A stretch of 64,000 bases of DNA from Pirellulaceae bacterium (GTDB lineage Bacteria > Planctomycetota > Planctomycetia > Pirellulales > Pirellulaceae): NCBI GenBank assembly GCA_019636375.1, contig JAHBXS010000002.1, forward strand, positions 709,621-773,620. The letters run 5' to 3'. Made by a program: the position numbers and the translations under genes. The notes under the pieces were generated by a model. That model saw nothing but the letters and a program-made list of their open reading frames with translations, did no database searches and was not told the origin of the DNA. This document shows positions 38,394-47,775 of the stretch, piece after piece; the stretch's first letter is position 1; every line of letters starts with the position of its first letter.

Positions 38394-39797
38394 TCAACTG
38401 ACTCCCCCTCCCGCCGAACCGTACGTGCGGTTTTCCCGCATACGGCTCTCCACTTGGTAGTTCTCGATAGTTTGGACGAACTGAGCATGAGCCTGCACCA
38501 GGCTGTAGAGCCCAAGCTCAGAGAAGTAGCGGTTTGGCCAGCGGCATGTACGAGGTTGTCGGTCGGGATTGGTGCGGTGGCGTTTCAGAAGGATTCGTCG
38601 CAGACGACTGCGGAGCCAACTGTCATAGTCACCGTAGACATTCCAGAAACAATGGCGAAAGTAGTGAAACCAGCCGCGCATCATCTGATTCAATTGCTTG
38701 ACGATATCCTCAAGCGAATCGCCAGATGTGCGTGGAGTTAACTCGCGGACACGATCCATGAATTTCTGTTGGCTTTTGGCTCGCGGAAACCGGAACCGGC
38801 CCCGAAATACATAACCCAGAAATGCAAAGCTTTGGTCGCGACTATCGACAATCTGGGTCTTGTCCGGATGCAGGGTCAAGCCTGCTTCGCGAACCCATTG
38901 CTGGACGACTGCCAAAGCTTGTTCCGCTTCAGCTTGCGTCTTGCAGAGGATCACGAAGTCATCCGCATAGCGTACCATCTCATAGCCCTGTTCGGCCATG
39001 TGATGATCCAGCGGATTGAGATACAGGTTGGATAGCATCGGGGAGAGAACCGCGCCTTGCGGGACGCCCGTTTCCGGTGTCCAGCGGCTCAGTTCTGAAA
39101 CCACTTCTTGATCGAGGTACATCTTGATCAGTCGCAGGACTGCATGATCCGAAACTTTCTGCTTCACCAACGCGAGCAGTCGGTCTTTGGGGATCGTATC
39201 GAAGTAGCCTTTCAAGTCGGCATCTACCACGAAGACGTTGCCCTCTTCGAGTAATTGCTCGACGCAACGAAGTGCGCCATGACAGCCTCTGCCTCGGCGG
39301 AAGCCAAAGCTGCGAGGATGAAAGGTGTGATCAAAGATCGGTTCCAAGACATCCAGTAACGCGGTTTGAACCACTCGGTCGCGAACGGTAGGAATACCCA
39401 ACGGGCGGGTTTCCTTCGTTCCCGGCTTGGGAATCTCCACCCGGCGTACAGGCTGCGGCCGATAGGTTCCGGCTTTCAGTTCCTGTTGCAGTTTGGTGAT
39501 CTCGGCCAGAAGTTCGTCGTCGAGTTGTTCTACCGTTTGTCGGTCTACTCCAGCGGCTCCTTGATTGGTAATGACCTTCGAGGCCGCCCATCTCAAGTTT
39601 CGCTCACTGAAGACTTTATCGTACAGCGTGTGCCATTTGCCTCCTCTCACTTTGTTTGCCAAAAGTGTCTTCAACATGCTTTCTGTCCAAACCATCGACG
39701 ATGCCCATTGGTCAATGCTCAATGGTTCCGTAGCCGGAGTAGCCCCGAAAGGCACTGTGACTTGCGACGGTTTAAGGTCTTTGGATTGTTTGGTCAT
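38394..39797 (-). CDS. ltrA: Group II intron reverse transcriptase/maturase
   Basis: 467 residues. The RT domain has RPLGIPTVRDRVVQTAL, VVDADLKGYFDTI, GVPQGAVLSPMLSNLYLNPL and the active-site YADD (residues 277-280). Domain X (maturase) follows with MMRGWFHYFRHCFWN. No HNH endonuclase domain is visible after it. The last residues (ESRMRENRTYGSAGG) are encoded by the domain V RNA helix itself, so the ORF reads into the catalytic RNA. The protein would promote splicing and target-primed insertion. Confidence 0.95.
   Translation of the reverse strand: MTKQSKDLKPSQVTVPFGATPATEPLSIDQWASSMVWTESMLKTLLANKVRGGKWHTLYDKVFSERNLRWAASKVITNQGAAGVDRQTVEQLDDELLAEITKLQQELKAGTYRPQPVRRVEIPKPGTKETRPLGIPTVRDRVVQTALLDVLEPIFDHTFHPRSFGFRRGRGCHGALRCVEQLLEEGNVFVVDADLKGYFDTIPKDRLLALVKQKVSDHAVLRLIKMYLDQEVVSELSRWTPETGVPQGAVLSPMLSNLYLNPLDHHMAEQGYEMVRYADDFVILCKTQAEAEQALAVVQQWVREAGLTLHPDKTQIVDSRDQSFAFLGYVFRGRFRFPRAKSQQKFMDRVRELTPRTSGDSLEDIVKQLNQMMRGWFHYFRHCFWNVYGDYDSWLRSRLRRILLKRHRTNPDRQPRTCRWPNRYFSELGLYSLVQAHAQFVQTIENYQVESRMRENRTYGSAGGGVS
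38416..38448 (-). ncRNA. Group II intron domain V
   Basis: Read on the minus strand, a 33-base hairpin begins GAGCCGTATGCGGG, has a GAAA tetraloop and closes with CCGCACGTACGGTTC. It carries the AGC catalytic triad at its base and the conserved bulge region of domain V. A GC-rich domain VI hairpin follows directly (roughly 38383-38410). Confidence 0.93.
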
Positions 39798-40390
39798 ACT
39801 TGCATCTACCTTGCTGCCGCCCTTGGCTCCACCGCGTTTTGCTGCACGGCTTCACGGCTACTATGGCGGCTCTGACTGCTGTTCCTGGTGCTTATCTTCT
39901 CGCTACATTGACGATCAGTCTTTTCGATACCAAGCTGCCTGTTCGTCGCACAGCTTGACCTGGAGTTGGTCGCCCAGTATCTCCGGCTGGGATTGATCAC
40001 GAGAATCGACCCTGGCCAAGAACAGCTCTCCCTTCTTATCGCGTTTAACCTTCCTTCCATTCCGCACTCAACCACCGCATTGCCATTTCCAAACTTCAGC
40101 ATCAGCGCGTTACTGCACCCAAAGTTCGTTCGCTGTGTCTATCCTGCGGAAAAGTCGATACAAAGGACTACAGGACGGTTCGTCGCACAGCGAAGGGTTC
40201 GGACTTTGCCAGCTTCCTCCCCGACAGGCTTGGCCGAATCAGTTTCACTTTCGTTACGGACTGGAATTTCTCCTCAGGTTGCTCCTCACCCTCCCTCGCG
40301 GGAACGCAATTACCACTTTCGAATACAGGGCGGTAACGTTACCCTGGTCAGGACTTTCACCCGACTGATTAAACGCCTTCAAAGGCGCAC

Positions 40391-40411
40391 TAGCTTTTCA
40401 CTCCGTGAACG
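40391..40411. repeat. Right half of the intron-split REP-like palindrome
   Basis: TAGCTTTTCACTCCGTGAAC, starting at the base after the intron's 5' end. It is the counterpart of 38357-38377. Confidence 0.88.
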
Positions 40412-40507
40412 TGCGTACAGTTGTGAAGATACCAATCGTTAAAACCGGTGGCATTCCTTGTGCCATTGTTTTTGTCTCTTTTAGGTAATTTTTTAGGGGA
40501 GCTTGGG

Positions 40508-40692
40508 TTAGGCTGAAAGTGAGCCTCCCCCGATTAAAAACCGGGGGCATCCTACTCCAGCTCCTCATTTCCCCGAATGCCCCCGGTTTTTAACCGAGGG
40601 TAGTTTACCACCAGCCTAAAGCACCAGAATCACCAACTACCCTTAGCCCGAAACCTCCGATGCCCCCGGATTTCATCCGGGGGAGCTTCACC
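40508..40692. repeat. REPIN-like palindromes with ATGCCCCCGG core (three units)
   Basis: Three units share the core ATGCCCCCGG-N8-CCGRGGG: 40525-40552 (inverted), 40577-40603 and 40659-40688. The first two face each other and their outer flanks, TTAGGCTG at 40508 and CAGCCTAA ending at 40619, are also inverted, so 40508-40619 forms one long imperfect palindrome of the REPIN type. The third is a single unit. The rest of this 439-bp gap (40391-40829) has no gene. Confidence 0.85.
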
Positions 40693-40829
40693 TTCACCCT
40701 GCCCTTCGCTCTCACCTTGGCCCCGCCCTCATTCGTTGTTTGACGCAACTTAAATTAATGGGCAGGAAATCAAAGATTTTGTTATCATTCAGTAGATTCG
40801 TATCGCGATAGTGCTACTGGAGAGAACCT

Positions 40830-41801
40830 ATGCGTAACACCACGATGATGATGACTTGGATTTTCGCGATCTTGGGAATCTGGATCGGCCAGTTTGCCTT
40901 GTTGGGCCAAAATGCGGGGTACGTCTTTTGGCAAGATGGAATTTTGTGTCATGTCGATCCGCAAGGCAAATCCACGTTCCTGGGATCGGTGACCGGGGCG
41001 ATGCAGCAGACTTCATTGGCTGATGGTTCAGTTCGATACAGCAAATTGCCAGCAGTCTCTCCTTTTATTTCCATCCCGCCAATCACCCAGCAGGATGATG
41101 GTCAGGGCCTGCCTATTCAAGACCTAAAGACCCTTCCTGCGGAGATAACTGCGGCTATCTCGATGTCGCGAAGTATTCGAGCGAGCACCCTCGACAATTC
41201 TCTTGCCAATAGCGCCGTGCGTTTGCTGTCGGTTTTATTGGCCAATCAAGGTTCGGCAGACAATTTGGACATTGTTCCTTCGCAGATGGAAAAGATTGAA
41301 CCCTTGTTGCAGGAATTCCAAGCGGAAATGGAACGACTTGAGCAGGAGTCGCTTGAACGGCCTGTAAAATCGCAGGCCCGTTGGTTACATGAAAAACAAT
41401 ATCAGTTGCAGAACGAGTTTGCCAAGAAGCTGTCCATCTTCCTCCTCGCGGATCAGATCAACATGCTTAACGCGATGAGCCCTGCGAAAATCGGGATCAT
41501 TCGAACTTTGGGTGAGTCTGGGCTCAACGAGCAACTGGGGCTCTCCGCAGAAGAAAACGAGCGGTTTTTGAAACGGGTCGATGAGGTGTCGAAGCGAGTT
41601 CAAGCAGAGATCGACCGCTCACGCCAAGAAATTCTAAAAATTTTCGATGAGACTTATGATGAAGATCAGAAGCGACAGGTCGAAAACATTTTTCCAGGCG
41701 TCAAACAATATCAACTTGAAAACTCCAGCTCCGGGATATTCCTGGATGTCATCACCCGCCCCTCTGCCGTTGCCGACGAAAACCGCGAGGCACAGAAGTA
41801 A
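40830..41801 (+). CDS. Secreted or anchored coiled-coil protein, unknown
   Basis: 323 residues with an N-terminal hydrophobic segment (MMMTWIFAILGIWIGQFALL). The second half is helical and charged with heptad-like runs (MEKIEPLLQEFQAEMERLEQ; AEIDRSRQEILKIFDETYDE), reminiscent of Spy/CpxP-type or planctomycete secreted helical proteins. No enzyme motif. It converges with the next gene (40 bp apart). Confidence 0.7.
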   Translation: MRNTTMMMTWIFAILGIWIGQFALLGQNAGYVFWQDGILCHVDPQGKSTFLGSVTGAMQQTSLADGSVRYSKLPAVSPFISIPPITQQDDGQGLPIQDLKTLPAEITAAISMSRSIRASTLDNSLANSAVRLLSVLLANQGSADNLDIVPSQMEKIEPLLQEFQAEMERLEQESLERPVKSQARWLHEKQYQLQNEFAKKLSIFLLADQINMLNAMSPAKIGIIRTLGESGLNEQLGLSAEENERFLKRVDEVSKRVQAEIDRSRQEILKIFDETYDEDQKRQVENIFPGVKQYQLENSSSGIFLDVITRPSAVADENREAQK

Positions 41802-41841
41802 AGAGACGTATTCGACACACCGGCAACATCAAAAGCCACTT

Positions 41842-42453
41842 TTACGATTTCTGCTGATCGTTTTCTGAATCGGCAATGATGGCGTAGGCGTGGCAGAGTT
41901 TGACGAAGGTGTCCCAGACGGTGGTGTCAAGCGTCGGTGAGTTCCCCAAGGAAGTCCCGTGCTCAATCAACCGCTCACGAAGTAACGACACTGCGGTAGC
42001 CGTTTGCTGATTGGATTCGGAAACTGGTTGATCGACCGTTTTTTGTTGCAGCAATGCTGCGATTTGTGCAACTTGGAAGTGGGCGAGGTTGGAAGCTCTG
42101 ATCTTCGGTTCTCCCAACGCTTGGCCGGTTGTCTCTCGACTCTCGGAACAATGCGACACTGCCGAGTCTCTATTGCCCGCAGTGACGGCAACGGCCACTT
42201 GGTTGGTTGCTTGTGACGAAAACTGCTCGGCGATCATTTCATGGGCTGCATCGCGACGGAGCACCGTGCCGGTGGCCGTGAAGTACTGACTGGGCTTGGC
42301 CTCGGCTCGCTCGCGGCTGGGGATGTGCGGAAACCGAATGGGGGCCACTCGAGAGGACGGCGTTGGAGCGACAACCGCATCGGCTACGGGCTGCGCTCCA
42401 GGGACCGGAAAATCACCGTACGGGGGCAAGCCCAGATCAAAATTCACACTCAT
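41842..42453 (-). CDS. Hypothetical protein
   Basis: 203 residues, no signal peptide. The first 50 residues are Pro/Ala-rich and probably disordered (YGDFPVPGAQPVADAVVAPT); the C-terminal third is helical (VWDTFVKLCHAYAIIADSEN). No family recognised. The coding frame has normal-looking composition and is bounded by gaps, so I keep it with moderate confidence. Confidence 0.55.
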   Translation of the reverse strand: MSVNFDLGLPPYGDFPVPGAQPVADAVVAPTPSSRVAPIRFPHIPSRERAEAKPSQYFTATGTVLRRDAAHEMIAEQFSSQATNQVAVAVTAGNRDSAVSHCSESRETTGQALGEPKIRASNLAHFQVAQIAALLQQKTVDQPVSESNQQTATAVSLLRERLIEHGTSLGNSPTLDTTVWDTFVKLCHAYAIIADSENDQQKS

Positions 42454-42687
42454 CGGTCACTCTACTCATTTCGATTTGGAGCAAATGTTTACTCATAAAA
42501 TCGTCAAAATTTACGGCGGTCTTGGGCCTTGCCGATTTTGTTGCCCTATAACGCCCGCAAAGATTGGCCGGATTGCAGAGACCTTGCGGATGTTCAGGGG
42601 TTGAACTCAATCACACATCCGGCCAAAATAAGAGGATTAACGCAATAGTTTGGCGTTTCGAATCGAATCACCCTCGGTAGAAAAAAC

Positions 42688-42975
42688 ATGAGAATCGAGC
42701 CCCTTGGCGATCAAGTGGTTGTCAAGCGAACAGAACCCGATGCCCAAACGGCGGGAGGTATTTACCTACCCGACTCAAGTCAACAACGCCCTCAATCCGG
42801 AAAAGTCCTGTCTGTCGGGGCCGGAAAATTCAATCGCAACGGAAAACGGATTCCCCCGCAAATCAACGAAGGAGACCGCGTTTTGTTCTCGGCTTACGCC
42901 GGAACTGAAATCGAAGTCAACGGCGAATCCGTTTTGATCATGGCCGAATCTGACATTTTGGCTATCATTGATTAA
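42688..42975 (+). CDS. groES: Co-chaperonin GroES
   Basis: 95 residues, the full length of GroES: IEPLGDQVVVKRTEPDAQTA at the N-terminus, a mobile loop near TAGGIYLPDSSQQRPQSGKV, and VLFSAYAGTEIEVNGESVLI with the typical end ESDILAIID. It would cap a GroEL ring during folding. No groEL follows, and no CIRCE-like inverted repeat is visible in the 234 bp upstream, so it is a stand-alone copy. Confidence 0.93.
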   Translation: MRIEPLGDQVVVKRTEPDAQTAGGIYLPDSSQQRPQSGKVLSVGAGKFNRNGKRIPPQINEGDRVLFSAYAGTEIEVNGESVLIMAESDILAIID

Positions 42976-43123
42976 ACGTTCGAAATTCCTCCGTCTGGCA
43001 ACGGTTGCTGGCGACGGTAGCCACAGTGGCAACTCGTAGCGATTGCGTCTAGCTCGGGGTTGCTGACAAACAGATGATTGTCATCGGCGTTCAACACAAA
43101 ATAACAGGAAAAGGCGGTGCAAC

Positions 43124-44260
43124 ATGCAGAAACAATTTGTAATTGGTTTATTGCTCGGTATCGTTTTCGCTCTTTCAACGAACACTCTCGCTGCCCAAGA
43201 ATCGTCAACTCCTTTTGACGCTAAAAAGTATCGAGAGGTGGTTGCCCGGGGAGTCGCCTTCCTCAAGCAGAAAGGGCAAGATCGCAACGACGGTTCGTTC
43301 AGTAAGCAAGTTAGCCCAGGAGTTACTGCACTGTGCGCCTACGCTCTGCTAAAAAACGGAGTTCCTGCCACCGACCCGTCCGTTACCAAGGCTCTCACTT
43401 ACATCGAACAGTTCATCAAAGAAGACGGCGGCATCTACGTCACTGACGGCCTGACCAACTACGAAACATCGATCGCCCTTCTCGCCTTTGCGGCGGCCAA
43501 CAAAGACGGCAAATACGACCAAGTAATTAGCCGTGCGGCGACCTACCTGAAACGCATTCAGTGGGATGAAGAAGAAGGGCACGGGCCAGACAGTTCTTTT
43601 TACGGTGGCCAAGGCTACGGCAAATCAAAACGACCTGACATGAGCAATACGTCTTTCTTTGTCGATGCTCTCGTGGCGGCGGGCGAAGACCCCGACAGCA
43701 CGACGATGCAAAAAGTCCGAACCTTTTTGTCTCGCAGTCAGAATCTCCCCTCGGTGGACAATCTTGAGGAATACGCTGCCAATGTTCATCCGGAAGATCG
43801 CGGCGGGTTCATTTATTCTCCGGCCAATGGTGGCGAAAGTAAGGCCCCTCCCCGGCCCGACGGTGGGCTTCGCAGTTACGGATCGATGACCTATGCCGGG
43901 CTGAAGAGCTTTCTCTACGCTGGCGTTGACAAGGAAGATGTCCGCGTGCAAGCCGCCTTGGATTGGATTCGCCGCCACTATGACTTGAAGTCTAACCCCG
44001 GCATGGGAGAACAAGGCTTGTACTATTACTATCACGTCTTCGCCAAGGCCCTTCACGCAATGGGTCAAGAAGAACTTGTCGATAGCCAAAACGTTTCGCG
44101 TCGCTGGAAAGTGGAACTGCTTGACGAGCTCGCCTCGCGACAACAACCCGATGGTTCATGGATCAACGGTGCCGAAGAACGCTGGTACGAAGGAGACCCC
44201 AACCTCGCGACGGCTTACGCTCTGATGGCCCTGGTGTACATCCAACCAGAAGAAAAATAG
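43124..44260 (+). CDS. Secreted prenyltransferase/squalene-cyclase-repeat protein
   Basis: 378 residues with a signal peptide (LLLGIVFALSTNTLAAQ). The body is an alpha/alpha-toroid with repeated QQPDGSW-like or DGSF motifs (GQDRNDGSF, SYGSMTYAGLKSFLYAG, RQQPDGSWINGAE, NLATAYALMALVYI). This fold occurs in squalene cyclases and in many planctomycete secreted proteins without the cyclase DXDD motif, which is not seen here. The function is likely structural or binding. Confidence 0.8.
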   Translation: MQKQFVIGLLLGIVFALSTNTLAAQESSTPFDAKKYREVVARGVAFLKQKGQDRNDGSFSKQVSPGVTALCAYALLKNGVPATDPSVTKALTYIEQFIKEDGGIYVTDGLTNYETSIALLAFAAANKDGKYDQVISRAATYLKRIQWDEEEGHGPDSSFYGGQGYGKSKRPDMSNTSFFVDALVAAGEDPDSTTMQKVRTFLSRSQNLPSVDNLEEYAANVHPEDRGGFIYSPANGGESKAPPRPDGGLRSYGSMTYAGLKSFLYAGVDKEDVRVQAALDWIRRHYDLKSNPGMGEQGLYYYYHVFAKALHAMGQEELVDSQNVSRRWKVELLDELASRQQPDGSWINGAEERWYEGDPNLATAYALMALVYIQPEEK

Positions 44261-44279
44261 AAACGCCTCGGAAAAATTT

Positions 44280-47018
44280 CTACCTTGGCGTTTGTGGTTG
44301 ACGGTTGTCTGAACCACGGCCAGCGGGCAAGGCCGCTGCCGTCGGCAAATCGACAGTCCTGACCGTTAATTCATCTAGCATCGCCGTTCCCAAACCGTTC
44401 ATTTCAATTGTGACCCGCAATTGGCTGTTTTCTCCAGCCGCGCGATAGAGTTTGAATTCCTGCCAACCTTCCGTGCGTCGAAAGTTGAGCGCAAGAGCTT
44501 TTCCGGCGAGGCTTTCGTAAATAATCACGCCGTCCTCAGTGGCCTGCAACGGCAAATCAATTTTGATCCAACCGTGAATCAGAATCATTTGACCGTTGCG
44601 AACGGGCACGTAAGCTGAGCGGACGGTCAGCGGCGGGGCGTCAAAGGTTTGATTCGTTGCCAGATCGCCAGAAACCTTCATCAACAGCCCACTTTCCCCA
44701 GCCCCAGCAGCCAGCGGAGAGATTTCCAATTGTGTGTCGATCCGCTGATCGTGGTTCGTCATTCGTTCCCAGCCGTTGCGCAACATGTGGTTGAGGTCCT
44801 CAAAGTCCCCTCCTGGCATTGCATTCGGTGCCAGATCAATCGGACTCATCCGACCAACCAACTCCCAATGACGTGGCAACAGGCTGACATGCGAAAGTAA
44901 CGGAGCAGACGTTTCGCTGGTGAATTGTTCGCGAGCGATTCCGATCAACTCCCGCCTCACGACGGCCAATCGCTGATCCGCTTGATCCAGAAACGGAAGT
45001 GCCGTTTGAAAGCTACTGCTGAGCAACAAACCTTCCGCTTGTTGCAACGCATTGAGGGCCTCGTTGATCGCGCCGCGAGCGGTTGGACTACTCCGTCCAA
45101 GTTGATTGAGTTCGCTCTCGGCGACTTGGGTGAACGCCGCCCACTGCCGAGTCAACTCGGCGCGACGATTGATCATCGCGTTGGGACCGAAGCTTTCAAG
45201 GACTTGCGTGATTCGATTCAGCACGGTTGGGTTCTGCGTTAGAATCACGGCGGCAAGCGGCGGACACTGGTCGATTTCAATCGCTCCGCCACCTGTGAAC
45301 CGTTCCGTCGGCAGCGGCGTTAGCCCCGTTGATTCCAGCAGGTAGGCTTGATCGCCGATCGCCGAGAATGAATCGGGAATCCGCAACTTGCGCATGGGGG
45401 CATCTCCTGAAACGTATTGCTCCCAGCCGGTTTTTTGTTGGATCAGCAGCAACTGGCCGCGATTCGTTTTTAAGGTGGTGACAACCGCTTCTTGTCCCAC
45501 GTTTTCTTCCCCCATCACGACTCCGCCGACGGCCCAGGGCTCAATCAGGCTGACTTCGTAGTTGATCCAACGCAAGGTTTGAGCTCGAAGCCGGGTTTGA
45601 GGATCATTCGAATCTAGTCGTGTGCGCGACAAAAACCGCACCGCGCGAGCACTGCCCGCGATTGCTTCGTAGACGAGTCCGCGAATTTGCTCCCGATCAA
45701 GTGGTGTCGGCGAAATACCTCCAGTCACAAAGCCGACTTGTTGAATCACATGTGGCAAACATTCGGTCTGCACATCCGCACACACTGGCAGTTGCCCACC
45801 AATCGTTTTCCCAACACGTTGCAACCAATCACTATACTGGTCCAGCGGAAAATTCGTTCCGATCGGCGAACGTTCAACGGCCAGCAAATCGACCGTTTCG
45901 GCGATTCGGGAATAGCCCGAGGAAGCGTGTGCATACAGTGGCCGATTTCGCTTGGAGTCTGCGATTCTAATTTCTTGAGCCAGCCTTTGCACGGCCAAGA
46001 GTTGCGAAGACGACAAATCCTCGCCCAGCGACCAGGCCAATACCGGATCGAAAAAGTCCCCAATCGGCTTGACTCCGGTTGAAGGGGGGGGCGGACAAAT
46101 CAGCCACATATTGAGTCGGCGGGCTTCGTTGAGTTGCTCAAACGTCGCCGTGGCCGCAAGTTGAATCGTGTTGAATCCCAAGTCTTGCAAAAATTCGAAC
46201 GACTCGCCGTTATGCTGGACAATCCGAGGAAAAAATGGGCTGCGATCTACTTCGAGCACTGTCCCCTGCCGCTGGCTGCGGGCGGGGGGGCGTTGATCGT
46301 CATCATCGAAGGAGACCAACGCCAAATTCAAATCTCGCATGATCGGATTGACAGAATCAATCCCGGCTACGATTCCAGAGACCATCGGTTGCTTGAGCCA
46401 TATTCGATGTGTTCCCGGACCCGAATACGCGTTGATGATTACGCGAGAAACAAAAGCCCCAGAGTCATCAATCGGAGTTTGATATTTGCGGCGCAGGACC
46501 CAAAGTCTTTCCTTGAGTTTTTCCGTCAATGGTTCTTCAAGGCCACCCATTCGCAGAGTCACCCACTCTTGAGGGACATTGACGACTGGGGCTGAAATCA
46601 ATGTCGTCATCGGCCCACGACCTGTGGGCGACGAAGTCTTGGGAAACGTGACCTCAATCAGGAGCTGAACTTGAGGCTTTTCAGAACAGACATCCACGGC
46701 GATTTCTAATTCGCGAATGACGAACGCTGAATCGATTTCGCAGCCAACCAGAACTTGGGTCCCGTGCTGGCAATTAAAGTCGACCCGATGACAACGGTCC
46801 GACGGGTTCCCACCGGCTACCCGTTGCGTCGTCCTTTCTGATTGAACGTTCCACGTACGGGGAACGAGATGGCAATCGGCCGAGTAAAATCGCCATTCTC
46901 GAAAGGTGTCATCGGCGCATGTCCACGGTGACGCCAACCACATCGCCAACCAGACCGTAGAAACGGCCCAGCAGCGGAGCAGCAAACAGCCTTTGAAATT
47001 GTTGATAAATGTCAACAT
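44280..47018 (-). CDS. Large secreted protein with barrel-like middle region
   Basis: 912 residues with a signal or anchor segment (WAVSTVWLAMWLASPWTCA). The first 250 residues are beta-rich, a jelly-roll-like domain. The middle has a TIM-barrel feel (GFNTIQLAATATFEQLNEAR, LNMWLICPPPPS, AWSLGEDLSS, DLLAVERSPIG) like GH-A glycosidases, but the two catalytic Glu positions cannot be assigned. The C-terminal section resembles a carbohydrate-binding jelly-roll (ENSQLRVTIEMNGLGTAMLD). Such modular proteins are typical of planctomycetes; the role is unknown. Confidence 0.62.
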   Translation of the reverse strand: MLTFINNFKGCLLLRCWAVSTVWLAMWLASPWTCADDTFREWRFYSADCHLVPRTWNVQSERTTQRVAGGNPSDRCHRVDFNCQHGTQVLVGCEIDSAFVIRELEIAVDVCSEKPQVQLLIEVTFPKTSSPTGRGPMTTLISAPVVNVPQEWVTLRMGGLEEPLTEKLKERLWVLRRKYQTPIDDSGAFVSRVIINAYSGPGTHRIWLKQPMVSGIVAGIDSVNPIMRDLNLALVSFDDDDQRPPARSQRQGTVLEVDRSPFFPRIVQHNGESFEFLQDLGFNTIQLAATATFEQLNEARRLNMWLICPPPPSTGVKPIGDFFDPVLAWSLGEDLSSSQLLAVQRLAQEIRIADSKRNRPLYAHASSGYSRIAETVDLLAVERSPIGTNFPLDQYSDWLQRVGKTIGGQLPVCADVQTECLPHVIQQVGFVTGGISPTPLDREQIRGLVYEAIAGSARAVRFLSRTRLDSNDPQTRLRAQTLRWINYEVSLIEPWAVGGVVMGEENVGQEAVVTTLKTNRGQLLLIQQKTGWEQYVSGDAPMRKLRIPDSFSAIGDQAYLLESTGLTPLPTERFTGGGAIEIDQCPPLAAVILTQNPTVLNRITQVLESFGPNAMINRRAELTRQWAAFTQVAESELNQLGRSSPTARGAINEALNALQQAEGLLLSSSFQTALPFLDQADQRLAVVRRELIGIAREQFTSETSAPLLSHVSLLPRHWELVGRMSPIDLAPNAMPGGDFEDLNHMLRNGWERMTNHDQRIDTQLEISPLAAGAGESGLLMKVSGDLATNQTFDAPPLTVRSAYVPVRNGQMILIHGWIKIDLPLQATEDGVIIYESLAGKALALNFRRTEGWQEFKLYRAAGENSQLRVTIEMNGLGTAMLDELTVRTVDLPTAAALPAGRGSDNRQPQTPR

Positions 47019-47282
47019 TCGAACATTCCCGGCAACATCGCGACGTCAAACCCCTTTTTCGCGTGTTTTTCCCCAAATGGGGCTTGTATCACGAACCAAA
47101 GATGACGACCAGATCATTCTTGAGGGAGCGAAAAATCAACATCCTGGCCAATGGTCTTCGGAAAAACTTCGCTAGCAGCCCGCTTTTTGGGGGTTTTTGC
47201 CTCTTTGGGTGGTTTGGCATCGCATCTGCATTGAGAACAGGAAGCCAAAAACGAATCTTGACCCCTGTTTGAGTTCCAGACC

Positions 47283-47555
47283 ATGAGTCGCCCAATCCCC
47301 CAAGCCAAAGACCAACTCCCTAACGATTTGATGGACCTCATTCATGCCATCGACAAATTACCTGCGGAAATCCAAGCCCAAGTTCGTAACCCTTTGGAAC
47401 GGGTCATTGATTACACTCGGCGGCGACGGCGAATTCTGGATTTGATCCAAGAAGCCTTGGGCCAACTGCGATTAGACATGAAGTACCTGATGTTCGACCT
47501 GGACGCGACCAAACGCGAGAGAGACGCCTACCGGCAGAGTCTCGACGGGGAATAG
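47283..47555 (+). CDS. Small conserved-looking helical protein
   Basis: 90 residues, helical and charged (NDLMDLIHAIDKLPAEIQ, RRRRRILDLIQEALGQLRLD), no signal peptide. The Arg-rich stretch RRRRR suggests nucleic acid or protein contact. No family recognised. It precedes the protein kinase gene by 220 bp on the same strand. Confidence 0.65.
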   Translation: MSRPIPQAKDQLPNDLMDLIHAIDKLPAEIQAQVRNPLERVIDYTRRRRRILDLIQEALGQLRLDMKYLMFDLDATKRERDAYRQSLDGE

Positions 47556-47775
47556 GTGGCCATTTAGAGCGATTGTAGGGATAATCTCGGAAAATTTGCT
47601 AAATTTAACACATAACCGACCCGTAAATCGTCATAAAGTTCTAAACGGATCGGTTTCTCGCGACCTTTTATTTGCGAATTTTCGACCTGTAGCCTAACAT
47701 TAAAGGGCTATCCCGTGTTGCCCCGTCGCACCGTTTCTCTTTTTTTGAATTTGGCCTTCGAAGATTTCTTCCCCG

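Larger units (their letters stand above)
38378..40390 (-). mobile_element. Group II intron, complete, 2013 nt
   Basis: On the minus strand the element starts at 40390 with GTGCGCC, the bacterial group II 5' consensus, followed by GGGTGAAAGTCC of domain I. It encodes a maturase in domain IV and ends with domains V and VI; the last bases (CCCTACCCCGAT) give a 3' AT end. Boundaries come from comparing the flanks with the uninterrupted repeat at 34869-34913: both share AAAAGCTA and CGTGGC, and the intron lies exactly between them. Retrohoming needs the maturase and spliced RNA. All visible parts look intact, so it may be active. Confidence 0.92.

Noticed and set aside
39797-40390. Plus-strand ORFs at 39366-40442 inside the intron
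   Set aside because: Antisense to the maturase or within the structured domains I-III of the intron RNA.
42454-42687. CIRCE element before groES
   Set aside because: No TTAGCACTC-N9-GAGTGCTAA-type inverted repeat found.
42972-43208. 78-codon minus-strand ORF opposite the start of the prenyltransferase-repeat gene
   Set aside because: Overlaps the signal peptide region of a well-supported gene and has no recognisable motif.
43124-44260. Squalene or oxidosqualene cyclase
   Set aside because: Signal peptide and repeat fold present, but the catalytic DXDD motif is not visible and the protein is far shorter than cyclases.
44261-44293. Terminator after the prenyltransferase-repeat gene
   Set aside because: AAACGCC/GGCGTTT arms exist, but the loop is about 19 bases and no T run follows.
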